The notes below the pieces were generated by a model. The model was not told the origin of the DNA and did no database searches. It saw only the letters and a program-made list of their open reading frames with translations. A stretch of DNA of 64,000 nucleotides, taken from the NCBI RefSeq assembly GCF_002259645.1, contig NZ_MWWV01000002.1:62001-126000 (forward strand). The letters run 5' to 3'. Both the position numbers and the translations under genes were made by a program. Below, piece by piece: positions 60,931-64,000 of the stretch (its first letter is position 1; each line of letters begins with the position of its first letter). The stretch comes from Bifidobacterium tissieri (GTDB lineage Bacteria; Actinomycetota; Actinomycetes; Actinomycetales; Bifidobacteriaceae).

Positions 60931-62223
60931 TCATCGGCTTCCCGACACACTCCACAACGTGAATTCATCAGTCTGGTCAAACCAGGACGCGGCCGGCACG
61001 CGCATTTCCTCATCGGTCAGCAGCAGCCATTCCAGCTGCAACGGAATATCGGTATGATTCTCGGACACCACCTGCAATACGGTCATGCACGGCAGATCAC
61101 CATCGGCGTTATCCAATTCCTCGATGGAGACCCCACCCGGACCGCCGTCCCATACGAACACCGAGAACGGACGCGTCGGCACGGTGAAATGACCGCGAAT
61201 ATGCACACGGGCCGCCGATCCGGATTCCCCGAATCCGGCGAGCAAAGCGGACAACCGTCCGGGATGAATGGGCCGGGCCGAGTGAACCATCGTCGACTCG
61301 AATCCATCCGATGTGCACATCAGCCGCACCGGCTCATGCACCCGACTCGCCTCGCCACATTCCGCATGCAACGTCAGCGCATCAAGACGTTGCTGCTCGG
61401 CATCGGCATCATACCGGCCGCCCGCAATGACACCCCAGTCAGCATCACAGGCACGTTCGACACTCATGTCCTCACCTCCACGAATCTGGGCGATCAGCTC
61501 CTCCATCCATGTAAGTCCGCAATCCACGTAGGTCTCCCCCGAACCGACGGAGACGACAAGCAACCGATCCGCCTCACGCAGTAGCGTCGCCTGAATCTCT
61601 CCGACACTACGACCGTCATCGATCGGCTCATCCACATCCCCATCACCATCGGCCCGCACGGAGAACGGCGCATCATCAAACAGACAGGCTCGCAACCCCA
61701 CCTCATCCACTGTGGAGACGACAGAAGACACACGCGGAGTCGGCACCACCTCACCATGACTCCCGATGTCGTCGGCGAACGCGAAGCAGTCCTCCATGTA
61801 TCGAGCGATCGGAAACGCTTGCAATCCGATCGGCAGTGCCACGACAAACGTGACACCCGATCGCACACCGCACCGGCGAATGGCCTTGCCCAAACCGACG
61901 ACCATGCGTTCGGCATCGGATTTGATGGCACAGGTGACGCAGCATTCGCGCATCGGCAAACGTTCCTCGCCGCGCGGCACCAGACCGCAACCCTGCACTG
62001 ATCGCACGATGCAGAGATCACCATCCGCATCATTCATACCATTCACACCGTTCGTATCCCCAACACGCTCCACGCGATAGCGGATAACGCACACATCCTT
62101 CTCGTTTTCAGCGCAGAACGCCGACAGGTCCCGCGGCAGCCGCTCCGCTCCGGTCAGCAGAATCACACGATCCGGCAGCGGCGCGTCCCCCTGCGTATTG
62201 CGATCGACATCATTGTTGTACAT
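60931..62223 (-). CDS. COG0523/CobW-like protein lacking the GTPase P-loop
   Basis: A 430-residue protein that follows CobW/COG0523 zinc-allocation GTPases in outline. Where they have the P-loop GxxGxGKT it reads ILLTGAERLPRD; the metal-binding CxCC is represented by ECCVTCAIKSDAERM, SVVSTVDEVG parallels the family's VVDA strand, and the C-terminal half (RLSALLAGFG, VHIRGHFTVPTRPFSVFVWD) fits the CobW C-domain with its R..G..W..R pattern. The NKxD motif is missing too. So GTP hydrolysis is unlikely, although the Cys cluster remains. An equivalent gene adjoins rpmB in mycobacteria (Rv0106). AAAAGGA precedes the ATG. Divergent from L28. Confidence 0.72.
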   Translation of the reverse strand: MYNNDVDRNTQGDAPLPDRVILLTGAERLPRDLSAFCAENEKDVCVIRYRVERVGDTNGVNGMNDADGDLCIVRSVQGCGLVPRGEERLPMRECCVTCAIKSDAERMVVGLGKAIRRCGVRSGVTFVVALPIGLQAFPIARYMEDCFAFADDIGSHGEVVPTPRVSSVVSTVDEVGLRACLFDDAPFSVRADGDGDVDEPIDDGRSVGEIQATLLREADRLLVVSVGSGETYVDCGLTWMEELIAQIRGGEDMSVERACDADWGVIAGGRYDADAEQQRLDALTLHAECGEASRVHEPVRLMCTSDGFESTMVHSARPIHPGRLSALLAGFGESGSAARVHIRGHFTVPTRPFSVFVWDGGPGGVSIEELDNADGDLPCMTVLQVVSENHTDIPLQLEWLLLTDEEMRVPAASWFDQTDEFTLWSVSGSR

Positions 62224-62357
62224 ATCGTCCTTTTCTACGGCACGATCGGAGTCACATTGGAGCGATAGTCAGACCGGCACCTGTGTCGACACGCCGAAGC
62301 GCATCCGTCGCAAAGCGCTGTCACCATTGCCCAACCGAATGGTTTCCAATCACCAAT

Positions 62358-62386
62358 TTGTGATAATGATTCTCATTAGCTATGAT
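62358..62386 (+). promoter_or_regulatory. Promoter of the zinc-free ribosomal protein L28 gene with Zur-like box
   Basis: TTGTGA (-35, 62358-62363) and TATGAT (-10, 62381-62386) are 17 bp apart and the spacer is the Zur-like box TGATAATGATTCTCATTA (62361-62378). The expected transcription start, about 7 bp beyond the -10, falls on the ATG at 62394, so the mRNA is probably leaderless, in line with the absence of a ribosome binding site. Confidence 0.75.
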
Positions 62387-62393
62387 GGCAGTC

Positions 62394-62633
62394 ATGAGCA
62401 AATATTGTCAAGTCACGGGGCGTCACGCGGGAGTCGGCAACAGCATCTCCCACTCGCACCGCAAAACACGCAGACGCTTCAACGTGAATCTGCAGCGCAA
62501 GACCTACTGGGTGCCATCACTCGATCGCCGCGTCACGCTCACCGTGTCAGCACGCGGCATCAAGACCATCGACCGTCGCGGCATCAACTCCGTGATCGCC
62601 GAACTCATCCGCATCGGAGAAATCAAACCCTAA
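62394..62633 (+). CDS. rpmB: 50S ribosomal protein L28, zinc-free form
   Basis: A 79-residue L28. [20 protein letters not shown], then [20 protein letters not shown] and [20 protein letters not shown] are family signatures. It keeps one Cys where the zinc-binding form has CxxC, so this is the C-minus version that replaces the zinc form in zinc starvation. It is the first gene of the C-minus ribosomal set, and the first transcript seems to be ended by the hairpin at 62722. Confidence 0.93.
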   Translation: MSKYCQVTGRHAGVGNSISHSHRKTRRRFNVNLQRKTYWVPSLDRRVTLTVSARGIKTIDRRGINSVIAELIRIGEIKP

Positions 62634-62649
62634 CTCCTCCACCCCCATA

Positions 62650-62669
62650 CTTAGTGTGATCACACTAAG
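62650..62669. promoter_or_regulatory. Perfect 20-bp palindrome after L28
   Basis: CTTAGTGTGATCACACTAAG, no mismatch, 16 bp after the L28 stop. It may be an operator for a second promoter in front of L33 or an RNA hairpin. Confidence 0.5.
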
Positions 62670-62721
62670 AAGAGAGCTCCGGATCCGAAGCACCATTCCG
62701 GACCCGGGAAGCATCACAGAC

Positions 62722-62766
62722 TTGCCGGTCGCCCTTTCCATCTTCAGCGGCCGGCAACCTTCTTTT
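62722..62766 (+). terminator. Terminator or attenuator between L28 and L33
   Basis: TTGCCGGTCGC pairs with GCGGCCGGCAA (one G-T pair) and is followed by CCTTCTTTT. It could end the L28 transcript or act as an attenuator for the L33-S14-L31-L36-L32 genes. Confidence 0.6.
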
Positions 62767-62909
62767 GGCGAACGTCATCGAATCAGCACCGGAACCCGTG
62801 TAACTGAATCACCTACGACAGTGGTCGGTACAGCTACCAGCCGCGTCGTTGCGCGCCGACCCGCCGCCCAGCATCATCCATCATCATTCAAGAAAGAACG
62901 AACCGCATC

Positions 62910-63080
62910 ATGGCCGGGAAATCATCAGAGATCCGTCCGGTGATCACACTGCGATCCACCGCAGGCACCGGATTCACCTACACCACACGCAAGAACCGAC
63001 GCAATACGCCGGACCGACTGGAACTGTTGAAATACGATCCGATCGTCAAGCGCAAAGTCGTATTCCGAGAAACGCGATAA
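62910..63080 (+). CDS. rpmG: 50S ribosomal protein L33, zinc-free form
   Basis: A 56-residue L33: [40 protein letters not shown] and a basic end. There is no cysteine at all; the zinc form has two CxxC pairs. It follows a 276-bp leader after L28. The ribosome binding site is weak (AAAGAA). Confidence 0.92.
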   Translation: MAGKSSEIRPVITLRSTAGTGFTYTTRKNRRNTPDRLELLKYDPIVKRKVVFRETR

Positions 63081-63163
63081 ACGCCCACTCCCACATAACA
63101 GGGAACACATACAACCCCATACGCCCCACATACCCCCTACAACCCATACCAAGGAACATAGCA

Positions 63164-63469
63164 ATGGCAAAGACCAGCGCAATGGCCAAACAGCGCCAAC
63201 GCGAGCGCACCGTAGCGAAATATGCCGAACGCCGCGCCAAGCTGAAGGCAATCAGTGTGAATCCGCATGTCAGCGCAGAAGAGCGGGAGGCCGCCATGAA
63301 GGCGTTGCACGCGCTGCCCCGTGACGCCAGCCCCACCAGACTACGCAACCGTGATTCCATTGACGGACGCCCACGAGGATACCTTCGCAAATTCGGCGTA
63401 TCGCGCGTCCGCATGCGCGAGCTCGCCCACGCCGGCAATCTGCCCGGCATCGTCAAATCAAGCTGGTAA
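63164..63469 (+). CDS. rpsN: 30S ribosomal protein S14, zinc-free long form
   Basis: A 101-residue S14 of the long C-minus type: [20 protein letters not shown] at the start, [20 protein letters not shown] and [20 protein letters not shown] at the end. The zinc-binding short form is only about 61 residues. The ATG at 63164 follows CCAAGGAAC. Longer starts in this frame run over L33 and are accidental. Confidence 0.95.
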   Translation: MAKTSAMAKQRQRERTVAKYAERRAKLKAISVNPHVSAEEREAAMKALHALPRDASPTRLRNRDSIDGRPRGYLRKFGVSRVRMRELAHAGNLPGIVKSSW

Positions 63470-63555
63470 CCGTTACCGTCACGACGACCCGACGGCCCAA
63501 CGCCACCGGAAAACCCACACACCAAGAGAGCAAGAAAACAAGAAAGCAAAAACTT

Positions 63556-63831
63556 ATGAGACACGACATTCATCCCGTCTACGGACCGATTGTGGTACGC
63601 GACAACTCATGCGGCAGGATGTTCCTCACTCGTTCCACCCTTGCCGGCAATGCGCAGACACTGCCGACCATCGAATGGGATGACGGCAACACCTACCCAC
63701 TCGTCGTCACGGAGATCACTTCCTACAGTCACCCCTTCTACACCGGCAAAAACGTGGTGTTGGACACCGCCGGCCAAGTGCAGAAGTTCAACGCCCGATA
63801 CGGGCGCAGAACCGGAAAGGAGCAAGCATGA
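63556..63831 (+). CDS. rpmE2: 50S ribosomal protein L31 type B
   Basis: A 91-residue L31B (zinc-free form): [60 protein letters not shown]. The zinc form has a CxxC and a different length. The stop overlaps the L36 start (ATGA). Confidence 0.95.
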   Translation: MRHDIHPVYGPIVVRDNSCGRMFLTRSTLAGNAQTLPTIEWDDGNTYPLVVTEITSYSHPFYTGKNVVLDTAGQVQKFNARYGRRTGKEQA

Positions 63832-63950
63832 AAGTCAAGGCATCGATCCGATCCATGGCCAACAAGCCAGGATCCGTGGTCGTACATAGGCGCGGGCACA
63901 CCTATGTGATCAATAAGAAGAATCCGCGCTGGAAAGCGAGGCAGGGCTGA
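63828..63950 (+). CDS. rpmJ: 50S ribosomal protein L36, zinc-free form
   Basis: A 40-residue L36 ([20 protein letters not shown], then [20 protein letters not shown]). The three Cys and one His that bind zinc in the usual form are absent. It overlaps L31B by four bases and L32 by one. Confidence 0.93.
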   Translation: MKVKASIRSMANKPGSVVVHRRGHTYVINKKNPRWKARQG

Positions 63951-64000
63951 TGGCACATCCGAAAGTCAGGAAATCACGTGCGAATACGCATTCACGCCGC
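63950..64000 (+). CDS. rpmF: 50S ribosomal protein L32 (start only, runs off the window)
   Basis: The first 17 codons, [17 protein letters not shown], match the L32 start (usually MAVPKRKMSRANTRSRR). The ATG overlaps the L36 stop (TGATG). Whether it is the zinc-free form depends on the part outside the window. Confidence 0.85.
   Translation, partial: MAHPKVRKSRANTHSRR

Noticed and set aside
62656-62943. 95-codon frame between L28 and L33
   Set aside because: It begins inside the palindrome, crosses the terminator-like hairpin and the L33 start, and has no recognisable sequence.

Overview
The window looks like chromosomal DNA of a Bifidobacterium: high G+C with strong G/C bias at third codon positions, AGGAGG-type ribosome binding sites, a purF-purM-purD cluster, and a Zur-type set of cysteine-poor ribosomal proteins, all typical of Actinobacteria. 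The genus is an inference from gene content; no rRNA marker is present. I see no tRNA, rRNA, insertion sequence, prophage or CRISPR array.

Layout. 0-6.6 kb (all minus): the start of a trans-aconitate-methyltransferase-like gene, a PLP aminotransferase, a LexA-boxed Y-family DNA polymerase with a small partner, a frameshifted beta-propeller glycosidase-like gene and a GntP permease. 6.9-11 kb: purF, purM, purD, then two tandem copies of a long hairpin. 11-20 kb: a LysR regulator, a DUF4432 epimerase-like enzyme, an MFS exporter, a DedA protein and an ABC transporter pair.

20.4-39.9 kb is the most unusual part: twelve same-strand, closely spaced genes encoding a NERD-FtsK-like protein with lost Walker motifs, a small membrane protein, a membrane zinc-ribbon GTPase (DO-GTPase2-like), a GrpE-like factor, a DnaK-like Hsp70, an Hsp70-vWA fusion, a zinc-ribbon/FnIII protein with J-like regions, a second zinc-ribbon GTPase (DO-GTPase1-like), a GAP1-like protein, two membrane proteins and a membrane-anchored degenerate Mrr-like domain. 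Taken together it reads as a chaperone/GTPase machine of the biological-conflict or envelope-surveillance type. Three of its proteins share WG(S/T) motifs in disordered regions.

40-54.5 kb is a run of regulator-plus-effector modules: TetR/flavodoxin, TetR/SDR, LysR/MFS, HxlR/NAD(P)-binding protein, PadR/F420-reductase-like protein and MerR/MATE, with an AbiEi-like gene, an acetyltransferase and a Pip/YhgE-type membrane protein. A family of about 110-bp palindromes occurs five times between genes from 16 to 52 kb, often between convergent genes. 54.8-59.7 kb is an operon of an SBP-vWA lipoprotein, an XpaC-like protein, a second SBP-like protein and TelA. 59.9-64 kb is a zinc-starvation locus: a ZnuA-like lipoprotein, a COG0523 relative without a P-loop, and L28, L33, S14, L31B, L36 and L32 in zinc-free forms, with near-identical Zur-like boxes.
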